64,000 bases of DNA from Nitratireductor alexandrii (GCF_004000215.1 NZ_RBVY01000007.1:124001-188000), one strand, 5' to 3'. Positions 37,568 to 46,676 are shown, numbered from the stretch's first letter. Notes: generated by a model from the sequence alone, not told the origin. Translations and numbers: made by a program.

Positions 37568-39526
37568 CTAAGGCAGCGGGTCGTCGGGCAGGACGAATCT
37601 CGGCTGCAGCGTTTCGATGCAGGAGACGTCCAGTTCCGCCGTCGGGTCGTTGGTGAAGGCGGCCGCAATATCCCGTGCGCAGCTTTGGTAGATGATCGTG
37701 CCGTGCCCGGCCTCGGGGATGATGTAGTTGCGCGCATTGCCCAGCGTCTCGGCGGCCAGTGCGCCCCAGTGCATCGAGGTCTGGGTGTCGAGCGTGCCGT
37801 TCAGCGCCAGGGTCGGGATGTCCGAGACGACGGCGTCCAGGAACCCTTCGCGGCGGTGTTTCTCAAAATAGGCGCATTGGTCGATCGCGCCAGTGGCGAT
37901 CTTGCGGAGATCCTCGTCGCCGAAGATCGGGTAGCGCGCGGCAATCTCCTTCGTCACACGGTCGTAACCTTCGAGGCTGTTGTCGGATTCCTGGCAGATA
38001 TAGATATCGAACCCGATCGCCTTGGCGACTGCGATCTCGTAGGGTTTCGTGGTTTCCGCAGCGATGGCGAAGGTGCGCTCGATATCCGCCGGGCCCATGG
38101 CGGCGACGAGGGCCAGAAGGTCGGCCCGATCCTGTCCCGTGAAATGCTCCCGAACAAAGCTTTCCAGAGCCTCGCGCGACGGCGGGCCCGACCGCATCAC
38201 CGTATAGTCGGTCATGAACCTTGCCGCCGCTTCGCGGTCGGTCATCTCGCGCAGCGCTTCGCTGGCGCGCCGGTCGAAGGCCTCGGCGACGCTGACCGAT
38301 CGCAGCGTGGCATTGAGGTCTCCGCGCAACTGTCTGACCACCGCATCGGCCGAGGCGCCGAGGGTGCGCATGGCGGCCGCCATGTCCAGCGCGGCGGCGG
38401 CAAGCGCGCGCGCGTCCTCCGTCAGCTCGGCGCTTCCCAGACCGGCCTTCGGATCCGGCGCCTTGCCGAACCCGGCCACCATCGCGTCGAAGGCATCGCG
38501 CTTGCCCTCGACCGCCTCGGCGAAGATGCGCGGCAAGTAGGGGGTGATGGTGTATTGCAGGCGCCACTTGTTCCGCAGCTCGAAGGTCGCGTGATAAAGC
38601 GCGCCCGCATCCAGGGACTGGTCTCGCGGGCCGCCGGCAATGGGGTCGGTCTGGAGCTTTTCGAACGCCGCATTGAACGAGGCGCTGATATCCGGGTAGG
38701 CCGCGTGACAGGCGGCGTCTGCCGCGCACTGGTCGGCAAGCTTGTCCAGCGCGTCTGCGAAGGGGGTGTTGAAGGTGTCGAGAATCGGGACAAAGGCGGG
38801 CGCGACTCCGTCGATCACGACCGAACGCACGCCCTCGGGCGCTGTGCGCATGACTTCCAGCGCCAGGCGCGTGCCATAGGAGATGCCATAGACATTGTAT
38901 TCGCCATAGCCGAGCGCCGACACCAGGGCGCGAACGTCGCGGGCGTTGTTCTCGGTATTGTAGGCCGACAGATCAGCGCCCGAGGCCTTGATCTCCTCGA
39001 CGCAAGGGGCGACCAGTTCGGACAGATAGGCCGCTTCCCGAGCGGGCGAGTCCTTCGTCGCCACCGCAAGCTCCAGCATGTGATCCGCCAGGCCCGTCGT
39101 GCAGGCCACCGAACCGGCGGAAAGGGCGGCACCGCGCTGATCGAAGGTGAGGATGTCGCGCGTCAGCCGGTGTTTGGGGAAGGCGGCGGTCGCGACGGCA
39201 TCGATCATGTGCAGCGTGCCTCCAGCCGGGCCGCCATGCAGATAGACCAGCGGGTCGGGGGCGGGCGACTGGGTGAGCGCATCGAACAGCGCGAATTTCA
39301 GCCCGACGCGACGCCCTTCTGGCTTGTCGTAATCCTCGGGCACGCTGACCGTGCCGCAGAGGATCGTCGAGCCCTCGACCTCGAACGGCGCAGGCGGAAA
39401 ATCGCAGGCATGGACCTCGACCGGATAGCGATCGTCGTGGCCGCCGGAGCGCAACTGGTCGAAGTCGGGATTTTCCGTTCCGGCAATGAGCGCGGCGACG
39501 GCCGCAAGAATCTGGTCTGCTGTCAC
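37568..39526 (-). CDS. Alpha/beta hydrolase with TAP-like C-terminal domain
   Basis: This 652-residue serine hydrolase belongs to the proline iminopeptidase/tripeptidyl aminopeptidase-like group. The oxyanion strand LVYLHGGPAGGT, the nucleophile elbow GISYGTRLALEV, the acid in LNGTLDTQTSMHWG and the histidine in EAGHGTI are all present, with a large lid insertion between. The C-terminal TAP-like region has paired cysteines (ICQES, DQCAYF, QSCARD, VSCIE). No signal peptide is clear, which is unusual for this group. The GTG at 39526 has AAGGA about 7 bases upstream and is preferred over 39565. It is probably a peptidase or esterase; substrate unknown. Confidence 0.82.
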   Translation of the reverse strand: MTADQILAAVAALIAGTENPDFDQLRSGGHDDRYPVEVHACDFPPAPFEVEGSTILCGTVSVPEDYDKPEGRRVGLKFALFDALTQSPAPDPLVYLHGGPAGGTLHMIDAVATAAFPKHRLTRDILTFDQRGAALSAGSVACTTGLADHMLELAVATKDSPAREAAYLSELVAPCVEEIKASGADLSAYNTENNARDVRALVSALGYGEYNVYGISYGTRLALEVMRTAPEGVRSVVIDGVAPAFVPILDTFNTPFADALDKLADQCAADAACHAAYPDISASFNAAFEKLQTDPIAGGPRDQSLDAGALYHATFELRNKWRLQYTITPYLPRIFAEAVEGKRDAFDAMVAGFGKAPDPKAGLGSAELTEDARALAAAALDMAAAMRTLGASADAVVRQLRGDLNATLRSVSVAEAFDRRASEALREMTDREAAARFMTDYTVMRSGPPSREALESFVREHFTGQDRADLLALVAAMGPADIERTFAIAAETTKPYEIAVAKAIGFDIYICQESDNSLEGYDRVTKEIAARYPIFGDEDLRKIATGAIDQCAYFEKHRREGFLDAVVSDIPTLALNGTLDTQTSMHWGALAAETLGNARNYIIPEAGHGTIIYQSCARDIAAAFTNDPTAELDVSCIETLQPRFVLPDDPLP

Positions 39527-39709
39527 CGTGTCATCCTTCGATGCGTTGCTACACGGGGGAAGCACTCACGGCGCGACCTTGGCGCCGGGCGCATCGCCAC
39601 CTTGCCGGCAAGAGCCGGCGTAGTCCACCCTGAGGGCGTTGCGCTGCCTGCCCGCGTGGCTGGCCGGCAAGAACGCCGCCTGATGCACGGGCCGCCGAAA
39701 TCGCCAAAG

Positions 39710-39737
39710 AAAAAGCGGCGGAAACCCGCCGCTTTTT
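39710..39737. terminator. Bidirectional intrinsic terminator downstream of hppD
   Basis: A 12-bp perfect stem pairs AAAAAGCGGCGG (39710-39721) with CCGCCGCTTTTT (39726-39737) around a 4-base loop, about 27 bases past the hppD stop on the minus strand. The A-run before and T-run after make it a good terminator in both directions. It separates hppD from the promoter region of the hydrolase gene at 37.6-39.5 kb. Confidence 0.85.
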
Positions 39738-39763
39738 CCGTCGTTTCGAGTTGAAGGCGCGGC

Positions 39764-40876
39764 CTACTCGGCAGCTTCGGTCTTGATCACGCCGCGGCGA
39801 AGCTGGTCTTCCTCGATCGATTCGAACAAGGCGCGGAAATTGCCCTCGCCAAAACCTTCGTCGCCCTTCCTCTGGATGAACTCGAAGAAGATCGGGCCGA
39901 TCACGGTCTTGGAGAAGATCTGCAGCAGGATCTTGGTCATGCCGCCGTTCACCACGCCTTCGCCGTCGATCAGAATACCGTGCTTTTTCATGCGTTCGAT
40001 CGGCTCGTCGTGGCCGCTGACGCGCTCGTGGCTGCGCTCGTAATAGGTCGGCGGCGGGCCGGGCATGAATTTCAGACCGTTTGCGGCCAGCCTGTCGGTG
40101 GCGTCGTAGATGGCGTCCGTGCCGACGGCGATATGCTGGATGCCTTCGCCGCGGTATTTTTTCAGATATTCCTCGATCTGGCTGGTGTCGTCCTTGGACT
40201 CGTTCAGCGGAATGCGGATCTTGCCGCAGGGCGAGGTGATGGCGCGGCTGACCAGCCCGGTGATGCGGCCGTCAATGTCGAAGAAATGGATCTGCGAAAA
40301 CCCGAACAGTTCGCGGTAGAAGTCCCACCATTTGTCCATATTGCCGCGATAGACATTGTGGGTGAGGTGGTCGAGATAATAGAATCCGACCCCTTCGGGT
40401 TTCGGGTCGCGCTTGCCGATCCATTCGAATTCGGCCTCGTAGGCGGAGCCCTTGTCGCCGTATTTTTCGACGAAATAAAGCAGCGAACCGCCGATGCCGA
40501 CGATCGCCGGCACGTCGAGCGTCTTGTCGTCGCCTTCATAGGGCGTGGCGCCCTTCGACACGGCGTGTTCAAAAGCATGCCTGGCATCGACGACCCGCCA
40601 GGCCATTGCGGGGGCGCAGGGACCGTGCTGGTCGACGAAGCGCATCGCGTGCGAGCCCGGTTCGGCATTGACGATGTAGTTGATGTCGCCCTGGCGCCAG
40701 ACCGTGATCGCCTTGGTCTTGTGCCGGGCAACGGCGCTGTAGCCCATCCGGGCAAACAGCTCGCCGAGCTTTTCCGGTTCGGGGTGGGCGAATTCGACGA
40801 ACTCGAAGCCGTCCGTTCCGGCCGGATTGTTTTCGGTGATTTTAGCCGGTGGCGCGTCGTGCGGGAACGGTCCCAT
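39764..40876 (-). CDS. hppD: 4-hydroxyphenylpyruvate dioxygenase
   Basis: HPPD converts 4-hydroxyphenylpyruvate to homogentisate with O2. The 370-residue product has two VOC-type domains; the C-terminal one holds the iron ligands H170 (YYLDHLTHNV), H248 (GIQHIAVG) and E332 (GPIFFEFIQRKGDEGFGEGNF). AGGAGG sits 5 bases before the ATG at 40876. It diverges from an Lrp-type regulator gene, a common arrangement in alphaproteobacteria, and an intrinsic terminator follows it. Together with the FAH-family gene it marks a tyrosine degradation region. Confidence 0.97.
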   Translation of the reverse strand: MGPFPHDAPPAKITENNPAGTDGFEFVEFAHPEPEKLGELFARMGYSAVARHKTKAITVWRQGDINYIVNAEPGSHAMRFVDQHGPCAPAMAWRVVDARHAFEHAVSKGATPYEGDDKTLDVPAIVGIGGSLLYFVEKYGDKGSAYEAEFEWIGKRDPKPEGVGFYYLDHLTHNVYRGNMDKWWDFYRELFGFSQIHFFDIDGRITGLVSRAITSPCGKIRIPLNESKDDTSQIEEYLKKYRGEGIQHIAVGTDAIYDATDRLAANGLKFMPGPPPTYYERSHERVSGHDEPIERMKKHGILIDGEGVVNGGMTKILLQIFSKTVIGPIFFEFIQRKGDEGFGEGNFRALFESIEEDQLRRGVIKTEAAE

Positions 40877-41027
40877 GCTGTCCTCCTCGGTGTCGGCGGC
40901 GCGGGAAAGGCGCGTTTGCGATTTTTAACAGTGTAACGCGACGGCGCCGCACGGGGCTTGCAATCTGGGCGGCAAAATGGTCTTTTTTCGCACAAATCAT
41001 GCACGATATAGGCCTTATGAGGGAAGC

Positions 41028-41492
41028 GTGACGCAGATCGATCAATTCGACCGCAAGATACTCGCGCATTTGCAGGAGGATGCGCGCCTGACGAACAACG
41101 ATATCGCCGAGCGGGTGAACCTGTCGCCGTCGCAATGTTCCCGGCGCCGGCAGCGGCTGGAGGAGGACGGTTACATACGCGGCTATCGCGCCGTGCTCGA
41201 CCGCGAGAAGCTCGGCTATTCGCTGGTCAACATCATATCCGTCACGCTTGCCACCCATAATCGCGACAATGCGCGCCGCTTCGCCGAGCTTTTGTCGCGC
41301 CTGCCGGAGGTGCAGGAGGCGCACGCTTTGACCGGCGAAATGGACTATGTGCTCAAAGTCGTCACGCCCGATCTTCGCTCGCTGTCGGAATTCGTCAACG
41401 GCGTGCTGTTGCCGCACGAATCGGTGCAGCACGTCAAAACCGCGATCGTGCTCGAAACGCTCAAGGAAGCCGGCGGGTTGCCGGTGCGCTAA
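41028..41492 (+). CDS. Lrp/AsnC family transcriptional regulator
   Basis: The 154-residue product has an N-terminal helix-turn-helix (DRKILAHLQEDARLTNNDIAERVNLSPSQCSRRRQRLEEDG) and a C-terminal RAM/effector domain (ITGEMDYVL-type motif, here ALTGEMDYVLKVVTPD). The GTG at 41028 is chosen because GAGGGA lies just upstream and the protein then begins like other Lrp proteins. It diverges from hppD across 151 bases and probably regulates it in response to an aromatic amino acid; position is the only evidence. Confidence 0.92.
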   Translation: MTQIDQFDRKILAHLQEDARLTNNDIAERVNLSPSQCSRRRQRLEEDGYIRGYRAVLDREKLGYSLVNIISVTLATHNRDNARRFAELLSRLPEVQEAHALTGEMDYVLKVVTPDLRSLSEFVNGVLLPHESVQHVKTAIVLETLKEAGGLPVR

Positions 41493-41555
41493 ACGCCGGT
41501 GGCCGCCAGGCGCCGAATTCCGGCCAGCAACCCGGTCATGCGCGTAATCGCGCGC

Positions 41556-41596
41556 AACAATGTTACGATAAAATCGCCGCGGCCCGCTTTATTGTT
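41556..41596. promoter_or_regulatory. AT-rich dyad upstream of the TRAP operon
   Basis: AACAAT (41556-41561) and ATTGTT (41591-41596) form short inverted arms in the 196-base gap before dctP, each followed or preceded by a GTTAC element (ATGTTAC and TTGTTAC). The gap is otherwise free of genes. It is a candidate operator only. Confidence 0.2.
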
Positions 41597-41688
41597 ACAC
41601 TTTTTCCGCTAAGGATAGATTCCGACCGGACGCTGGTCGTGGCCGTCAGTCGCCAAGCTCCGGCTTAGGATCAAATGGGAGGAACAGA

Positions 41689-42735
41689 ATGAAAATGAAT
41701 TGCTTGAAGATGCTGGCACTCGCCGGCGCGGTCACCGCCTCCACGTTCCTGGCGGGAAGCGTGGCCTTCGCGCAGGACGTCACGCTGAGGATGCATCAGT
41801 TCCTGCCCGCGCAGGCGAACGTGCCCAAGCTGGTGCTCGATGTGTGGGCCAAGGATGTCGAGGAGGCCTCGGGCGGCCGCATCAAGGTCGAGCACTATCC
41901 GTCGATGCAGCTTGGCGGCACGCCGCCGCAGCTCATGGACCAGGCGATCGACGGGACGGTCGACGTGATCTGGACCGTGGTCGGCTACACGCCCGGCCGT
42001 TTCCCGCGCGTGGAAGTGTTCGAACTGCCCTTTATGATGACGAATGCCGATGCGACGTCGCGCGCCTATTGGGATCTGTTCGACAAGGAGATGAAGGACA
42101 CCGACTTCAAGGATGTCCACATCATCGGCACCTGGGTGCACGGACCGGGCATGATCCATTCCAGCAAGCCGGTCAACGGGCTCGCCGACATGAAGGGCCT
42201 GAAGCTGCGCGCGCCGACGCGCATCATCACCGGTCTGCTCGGCGAACTCGGCGCGACGGCGGTCGGCATGCCGGTGCCCGCGGTCACCGAGGCGCTGTCG
42301 AAAGGCGTCATCGACGGGGCGGTCATTCCCTGGGAAGTGACGGCGGCGCTGAAAGTGCCGGAACTGGTCAGCAACCATACCGAGTTCGGCGGCGACCATG
42401 CCCTCTACACCACCGCCTTCGTTCTGGCGATGAACAAGGAGCGCTACGAAAGCCTGCCGGACGATCTGAAAAAGGCGATCGACGACAATTCGGGCCGCGA
42501 GTTCTCCGCCTTCGCCGGACGGACCCAGGCCTCGGCTGACGGACCGAGCAAGCAGGCCGCGGTCGACCGCGGCAACAATATCATCACGCTTGACGAGGAC
42601 GAGGTCGCCCGCTGGAAGGAGGCCGCCCAGCCGGTCTACGACAAGTGGGTCGAGGAGATGGAGGCCAAGGGCATCGACGGCCAGGCGCTGATCGACGAAG
42701 CCCGCGCCCTCATTGAGAAATACACCAATATGTGA
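41689..42735 (+). CDS. TRAP transporter substrate-binding protein (DctP family)
   Basis: This 348-residue periplasmic binding protein feeds a TRAP transporter. The signal peptide covers about residues 1-29 (ends SVAFAQ), followed by the DctP fold: LPAQANVPKLVLDVWAKDVEEASGGRIKVE, and ADMKGLKLRAPTRIITGLLGELGA with the conserved arginine (LKLRAP) that binds the substrate carboxylate. GGAGGAACAG precedes the ATG. It lies upstream of dctQ and dctM genes but separated from them by 243 bases. The substrate is likely an organic acid; the neighbourhood of hppD and Lrp makes an aromatic or 2-oxo acid possible but unproven. Confidence 0.92.
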   Translation: MKMNCLKMLALAGAVTASTFLAGSVAFAQDVTLRMHQFLPAQANVPKLVLDVWAKDVEEASGGRIKVEHYPSMQLGGTPPQLMDQAIDGTVDVIWTVVGYTPGRFPRVEVFELPFMMTNADATSRAYWDLFDKEMKDTDFKDVHIIGTWVHGPGMIHSSKPVNGLADMKGLKLRAPTRIITGLLGELGATAVGMPVPAVTEALSKGVIDGAVIPWEVTAALKVPELVSNHTEFGGDHALYTTAFVLAMNKERYESLPDDLKKAIDDNSGREFSAFAGRTQASADGPSKQAAVDRGNNIITLDEDEVARWKEAAQPVYDKWVEEMEAKGIDGQALIDEARALIEKYTNM

Positions 42736-42750
42736 TCCGGCATGCCGGTG

Positions 42751-42778
42751 GCGGGGCGGGCTTTGCAGCGCGCCCCGC
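42751..42778 (+). other. Hairpin between dctP and dctQ
   Basis: GCGGGGCG (42751-42758) pairs with CGCCCCGC (42771-42778) 16 bases after the dctP stop. There is no U-run. Such hairpins after the binding-protein gene often stabilise its mRNA and limit read-through into the membrane genes, giving more binding protein than permease. Confidence 0.6.
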
Positions 42779-42798
42779 ATCCCGTTCCAGTCCGTGGC

Positions 42799-42816
42799 GC
42801 ACATAGGCCGATGTGC
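42799..42816. promoter_or_regulatory. Inverted repeat in the dctP-dctQ gap
   Basis: GCACAT (42799-42804) and ATGTGC (42811-42816) are perfect 6-bp arms around a 6-base spacer. It lies 163 bases before dctQ. It may be an operator for an internal promoter; no protein can be named. Confidence 0.25.
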
Positions 42817-42867
42817 AGGTGATATGTCGGGATCGGTGCGTGCGGCACAGATCGTTGCGCATCAAAC

Positions 42868-42881
42868 GATGCCATGGCATC
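42868..42881. promoter_or_regulatory. 14-bp perfect palindrome before dctQ
   Basis: GATGCCATGGCATC reads the same on both strands and lies about 100 bases upstream of the dctQ start, in the same 243-base gap as the hairpin and the inverted repeat. It could be a regulator site for the dctQ-dctM pair. Confidence 0.25.
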
Positions 42882-42978
42882 AAGGCTTGTCGGCGACTTT
42901 TAATTGTTATAGGGCATAGCAAAAATCGGTGCCGATCAAGGGACCAGCGCGGCCGCGAGCCTGCGAGCGGGGAGGATC

Positions 42979-43512
42979 ATGGAGAGGATTTCCGGCGTCA
43001 TTTACGCGCTTGCCCGGATGATGGCCATTGTCGGAGGCATCGTCCTGGCCGCGATCACCGTGTTGACCGTGATCAGCGTTACCGGGCGTTCGCTGGTGCC
43101 GATCGGCCTGGCGCCTGTGCCGGGCGATTTCGAACTGGTCGAGGCGGGAACGGCGTTTGCCGTCTTCGCCTTTCTGCCCTGGTGCCAACTCAACCGCGGT
43201 CATGCGACGGTAGACCTGTTCACCAGCTATCTTTCGGCCGGCGCTAATCGATGGATCGACCTGGTCGCCGAAATTCTGATGACGCTCACGCTCATCGTGT
43301 TGACCTGGCGGCTGGCCTACGGGATGGCCGACAAGCTTCGCTATGGCGAGACGACCTTCATCCTGCAGTTTCCGGTCTGGTGGGGTTTTGCGGCCGCGAT
43401 GGTCGGGGCGGTGGTCGCCGTGATCATCTCGCTCTACATGACGGCCATGCGGGTGCGGGAAGTGGCGACGGGCAGGACGCTTTTCGCGCAGCGCCATGGG
43501 GGCGGGCATTGA
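42979..43512 (+). CDS. TRAP transporter small permease (DctQ family)
   Basis: The 177-residue product has the four membrane helices of DctQ subunits (IVGGIVLAAITVLTVISV, then AFAVFAFLPWCQLNRGHATVD, and two more), including the conserved polar loop CQLNRGHATVDLF after helix 2. GGGGAGGATC precedes the ATG. It overlaps the dctM start by 4 bases, so the two membrane subunits are translationally coupled. Confidence 0.92.
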   Translation: MERISGVIYALARMMAIVGGIVLAAITVLTVISVTGRSLVPIGLAPVPGDFELVEAGTAFAVFAFLPWCQLNRGHATVDLFTSYLSAGANRWIDLVAEILMTLTLIVLTWRLAYGMADKLRYGETTFILQFPVWWGFAAAMVGAVVAVIISLYMTAMRVREVATGRTLFAQRHGGGH

Positions 43513-44831
43513 GCAATCTCGAAATCGGCGTCTGGTCCTTTCCGGTCCTGCTGCTCATGATCTTCCTGCGGCTGCCGATCGGCCTGTCGATGCTGTTGTG
43601 CGGCATCGTCGGCACCTATCTGGTCACCGGCACCTGGAAGCCGATGCTGGGCAAGCTGAAACTGGAAACCTATTCGACCTTTTCCAGCCATTCCCTGTCC
43701 ATCATCCCGCTGTTCCTGCTGATGGGCCAGTTCGCGGGCCTGGGCGGCATGTCGCGGGCCCTGTTCAAATCGGCCGAGACCTGGCTCGGCCATCGCCGCG
43801 GCGGGGTGGCGATGGCGGCGATCGGCGCCTGCGCGGGGTTCGGCGCGATCTGCGGCTCGTCGCTGGCCACGGCCGCGACCATGGCCCAGGTGGCCCTGCC
43901 GGAACTGCGCCGCTACGGTTATTCCGGTGCGCTGGCCACCGGCACGCTGGCTGCCGGCGGCACGCTCGGCATCCTGATCCCGCCGTCGATCGTGCTGGTG
44001 ATTTACGCCATCCTGGCCGAGCAGAACATCGCCAAGCTGTTCTTGTCGGCCTTCGTGCCCGGCGTCCTGGCCGCGATCGGCTACATGATCGCGATCTCGA
44101 TCTATGTGCGCGTGTTTCCGGATTCCGCCGGCGCCAGCCCGCGCGCGCCCTACAAGGAACGCTTCCGCGCGCTCGTCGACGTGTGGCCGGTGCTGATGGT
44201 GTTCTTCGCCGTGGTCGGCGGCATCTATTTCGGCTGGTTCACGCCGACGGAAGGGGCGGCGGTCGGCGCGGCCGGCACGGGTCTGATCGCCTTCGCCAAT
44301 GGCGGGCTGACGCGCAAGACCTTCATCGATTCGGTGCTGGCGACGGCGACCGCCACGGCGATGATCTTCTTCATCGTGTTCGGCGCCTCGATCTATAACG
44401 GCTTTCTGGCGCTGTCGCAGGTGCCGCAGGAAATCGCCGCCTATATTTCGGGCCAGGGTTTCAATCCGTGGGTCGTGCTCGTCTTCATCCTGCTGCTCTA
44501 CCTGATCCTCGGCTGCGTGATGGATTCGCTGTCGATGATCCTGCTCACCATTCCGATCTTCTTTCCGATCGTGACGGCGCTCGATTACGGGCTGACGGCG
44601 GAGGAATTCGCCATCTGGTTCGGCATCCTGGTGCTGATCGTGGTGGAGGTGGGGCTGATCACGCCGCCGGTCGGCATGAACCTGTTCGTCATCAACTCGA
44701 TGGCCAAGGACACGCCGATCTCGCACACCTATCGCGGTGTGGCGCCCTTCGTGGCGGCGGACCTGACCCGCACAGCGATCCTGGTGCTGTTTCCGTCGAT
44801 CTCGCTGTTCCTGCTGCGCTGGCTTTACTGA
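43509..44831 (+). CDS. TRAP transporter large permease (DctM family)
   Basis: The 440-residue product is the ion-driven translocation subunit with about 12 membrane segments. FLLMGQFAGLGGMSRALFKSAE and GASIAT-like (ICGSSLATAATMAQVALPELRRYGY) and GILIPPSIVLVIYA are standard DctM motifs, and VGLITPPVGMNLFVI is near the end. The start is a TTG at 43509, which overlaps the dctQ stop (TTGA); the same frame is open upstream but those residues are unrelated to DctM. The 3' end overlaps the convergent SulP gene by 7 bases. Confidence 0.93.
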   Translation: MSNLEIGVWSFPVLLLMIFLRLPIGLSMLLCGIVGTYLVTGTWKPMLGKLKLETYSTFSSHSLSIIPLFLLMGQFAGLGGMSRALFKSAETWLGHRRGGVAMAAIGACAGFGAICGSSLATAATMAQVALPELRRYGYSGALATGTLAAGGTLGILIPPSIVLVIYAILAEQNIAKLFLSAFVPGVLAAIGYMIAISIYVRVFPDSAGASPRAPYKERFRALVDVWPVLMVFFAVVGGIYFGWFTPTEGAAVGAAGTGLIAFANGGLTRKTFIDSVLATATATAMIFFIVFGASIYNGFLALSQVPQEIAAYISGQGFNPWVVLVFILLLYLILGCVMDSLSMILLTIPIFFPIVTALDYGLTAEEFAIWFGILVLIVVEVGLITPPVGMNLFVINSMAKDTPISHTYRGVAPFVAADLTRTAILVLFPSISLFLLRWLY

Positions 44832-46573
44832 GCCGTCGCGGCCGGCGCCAGCTTGGCGATCGCCATGTGCTGGGACAGGAAGACCTCGCCGGTCATGTGG
44901 TCGAGGAAATCGGTGCGCTCGAGCCGGTCCATGACCGGGCCCTTGACCTCCGAAAGATGCAGCGTGACGTTCATGTCGGCCAGGCGGTGGTTGATCGCCT
45001 CGAGCGATTCCAGCGCGCTCATGTCGATATGGTTGACGGCCGGACACATCAACACGACGTGGCGGATGTCGGGCGTCTGGGCGACGAGATCGTAGACCCT
45101 GTCTTCGAGGTAGCGCGCATTGGCGAAATAGAGGCTTTCGTCGACGCGCAAGGACAGGATGCCGGGCTGGGTTTCGACCGTGTGGCGGCAGACATTGCGG
45201 AAATGCTCGGTGCCGGGCACGCGGCCGACGACGGCCATATGCGGCTTCGAGGTGTTGTAGAGATAAATCAGCACTGACAGCGCCACGCCGGCGGAAATGC
45301 CGGCCTCGACACCGACCAGCAATGTTGCCAGGATCGTTACGGAAACGGCGGCGAAATCGGCTTTCGAATAGGTCCAGGCGCGGCGCAGGATCGAGAAATC
45401 GACCAGGGAGAGCACGGCCACGATGATGGTCGCGGCGAGCGTTGCCTGCGGCAGGAAGAACAAAAGCGGCGTCAAGAACAGCGTTGCGAGCGCCAGGCCG
45501 ACGGCGGCGAAGGCACCGGCCGCCGGCGTTCTGGCGCCGGCGTCGAAATTGACGACCGAACGGGCGAAGCCGCCGGTGACGGGATAGCCGCCGGTGACGC
45601 TGGCCGCCACGTTGGCGGCGCCGAGCCCGATCAGTTCCTGGTCGGGCTCGATGTGCTGGCGCTTCTTGGCCGCCAGCGTCTGCGCCACGGAAACCGATTC
45701 CACGAAGCCGATAATGGAGATCAGTGCTGCCGAGCCGAACAGGCTTGCCCACAGATCGGGCGACAGGTCGGGCATGGTGAGCGGCGGCAGGCCCTGCGGG
45801 ACCGCGCCGACGAGCTTGACGCCGGCCTCTGCGAGCCCGAAGCCCCAGGCCGCGACCGTGGTGGCGGCGACGGCGGCGACCGGGCCGGCCTTGGCGATCA
45901 CGTCGGCCGATCGCGCGCCGAGGCCGGCGCGCATGAGAAGCGGTTTCAGGCCCTTGCGCACCCAGAACAGGAAGGCGGCCGACAAGACGCCGATGGTGGC
46001 GGTGATCGGGTTGATCTCGGACAGGTTGCGCGCCAGCGATCCAAGGATTTCAAGAAGATTGTGACCGCCGGCGTCGATGCCGAACACATGTTTGAGCTGG
46101 CTGGCGGCGATCAGCAGACCGGAGGCGGTGATGAAGCCGGACACGATCGGGTGCGACAGCAGATTGGCGAGGAAACCGAGCCTGAACAGGCCCATCGCCA
46201 AAAGGATGACGCCCGACATGAAGGCGAGCGCGATCGCCGCCGTCACATAATCGGTGCTGCCCTGTTCGGCGATCCTTCCGACCGCGGTCGCCGTCATCAA
46301 GGACACGACCGCGACCGGTCCGACCGCCAGCGCGCGGCTGGTGCCGAACAGCGCGTAGGCGAGCAGCGGCAGGATGGAGGCGTAAAGGCCCATCTCCGGC
46401 GGAAGGCCGGCCAACAGCGCATAAGCGAGCGATTGCGGGATCAGCATGATGGTGACGATCACGGCGGCGAGCAGATCGTCGGCGAGCACGCCGCGGCCAT
46501 AGTCCCGTCCCCAGTCGAGAACCGGCAGATATCGGCGCAGGAGGCCGGTCTTGTCGGCGCTATTGTTGTTCAT
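44825..46573 (-). CDS. SulP family inorganic anion transporter with STAS domain
   Basis: This 582-residue inner-membrane transporter has the SulP fold of two 7-helix repeats (IVTIMLIPQSLAYALLAGLPPEMGLYASILP is the signature start) and a C-terminal cytoplasmic STAS domain (about residues 440-560; HVVLMCPAVNHIDMSALESLE). SulP proteins carry sulfate, bicarbonate or other oxyanions. Lying just downstream of a persulfide-oxidation operon on the same strand, sulfate or sulfite export/import is plausible. The ATG at 46573 is preferred (AAGGAAC about 8 bases upstream) over a GTG-type extension to 46597. It is 210 bases from the preceding gene and may have its own promoter. Confidence 0.92.
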   Translation of the reverse strand: MNNNSADKTGLLRRYLPVLDWGRDYGRGVLADDLLAAVIVTIMLIPQSLAYALLAGLPPEMGLYASILPLLAYALFGTSRALAVGPVAVVSLMTATAVGRIAEQGSTDYVTAAIALAFMSGVILLAMGLFRLGFLANLLSHPIVSGFITASGLLIAASQLKHVFGIDAGGHNLLEILGSLARNLSEINPITATIGVLSAAFLFWVRKGLKPLLMRAGLGARSADVIAKAGPVAAVAATTVAAWGFGLAEAGVKLVGAVPQGLPPLTMPDLSPDLWASLFGSAALISIIGFVESVSVAQTLAAKKRQHIEPDQELIGLGAANVAASVTGGYPVTGGFARSVVNFDAGARTPAAGAFAAVGLALATLFLTPLLFFLPQATLAATIIVAVLSLVDFSILRRAWTYSKADFAAVSVTILATLLVGVEAGISAGVALSVLIYLYNTSKPHMAVVGRVPGTEHFRNVCRHTVETQPGILSLRVDESLYFANARYLEDRVYDLVAQTPDIRHVVLMCPAVNHIDMSALESLEAINHRLADMNVTLHLSEVKGPVMDRLERTDFLDHMTGEVFLSQHMAIAKLAPAATAQ

Positions 46574-46654
46574 GCCGCAGGTTCCTTCAGCGCGCACGCC
46601 ACGGGCGGCCGGCGGCAGGCGCCGGCGCGTGGTCCAGTCTTGTTGCAGGTCGCG

Positions 46655-46676
46655 GGGCGGCCGGCGTGCGCCGCCC
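46655..46676. other. GC-rich hairpin between sulP and the sulfur operon
   Basis: GGGCGGC (46655-46661) pairs with GCCGCCC (46670-46676). It lies 108 bases after the end of the upstream minus-strand gene and about 80 bases before the sulP start. Without a U-run it is at best a weak terminator. The rest of the 210-base gap holds no gene. Confidence 0.35.

Noticed and set aside
39527-39709. Possible small gene or RNA in the gap upstream of the hydrolase gene
   Set aside because: Only GC-rich short dyads such as TTGCCGGCAA; no frame with a ribosome site and no RNA family pattern.
37550-39754. 734-codon plus-strand frame
   Set aside because: Antisense to the alpha/beta hydrolase gene, whose catalytic motifs are intact.
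43434-45752. 772-codon minus-strand frame
   Set aside because: Overlaps dctM and sulP, both with convincing membrane-protein sequences; composition is shadow-like.
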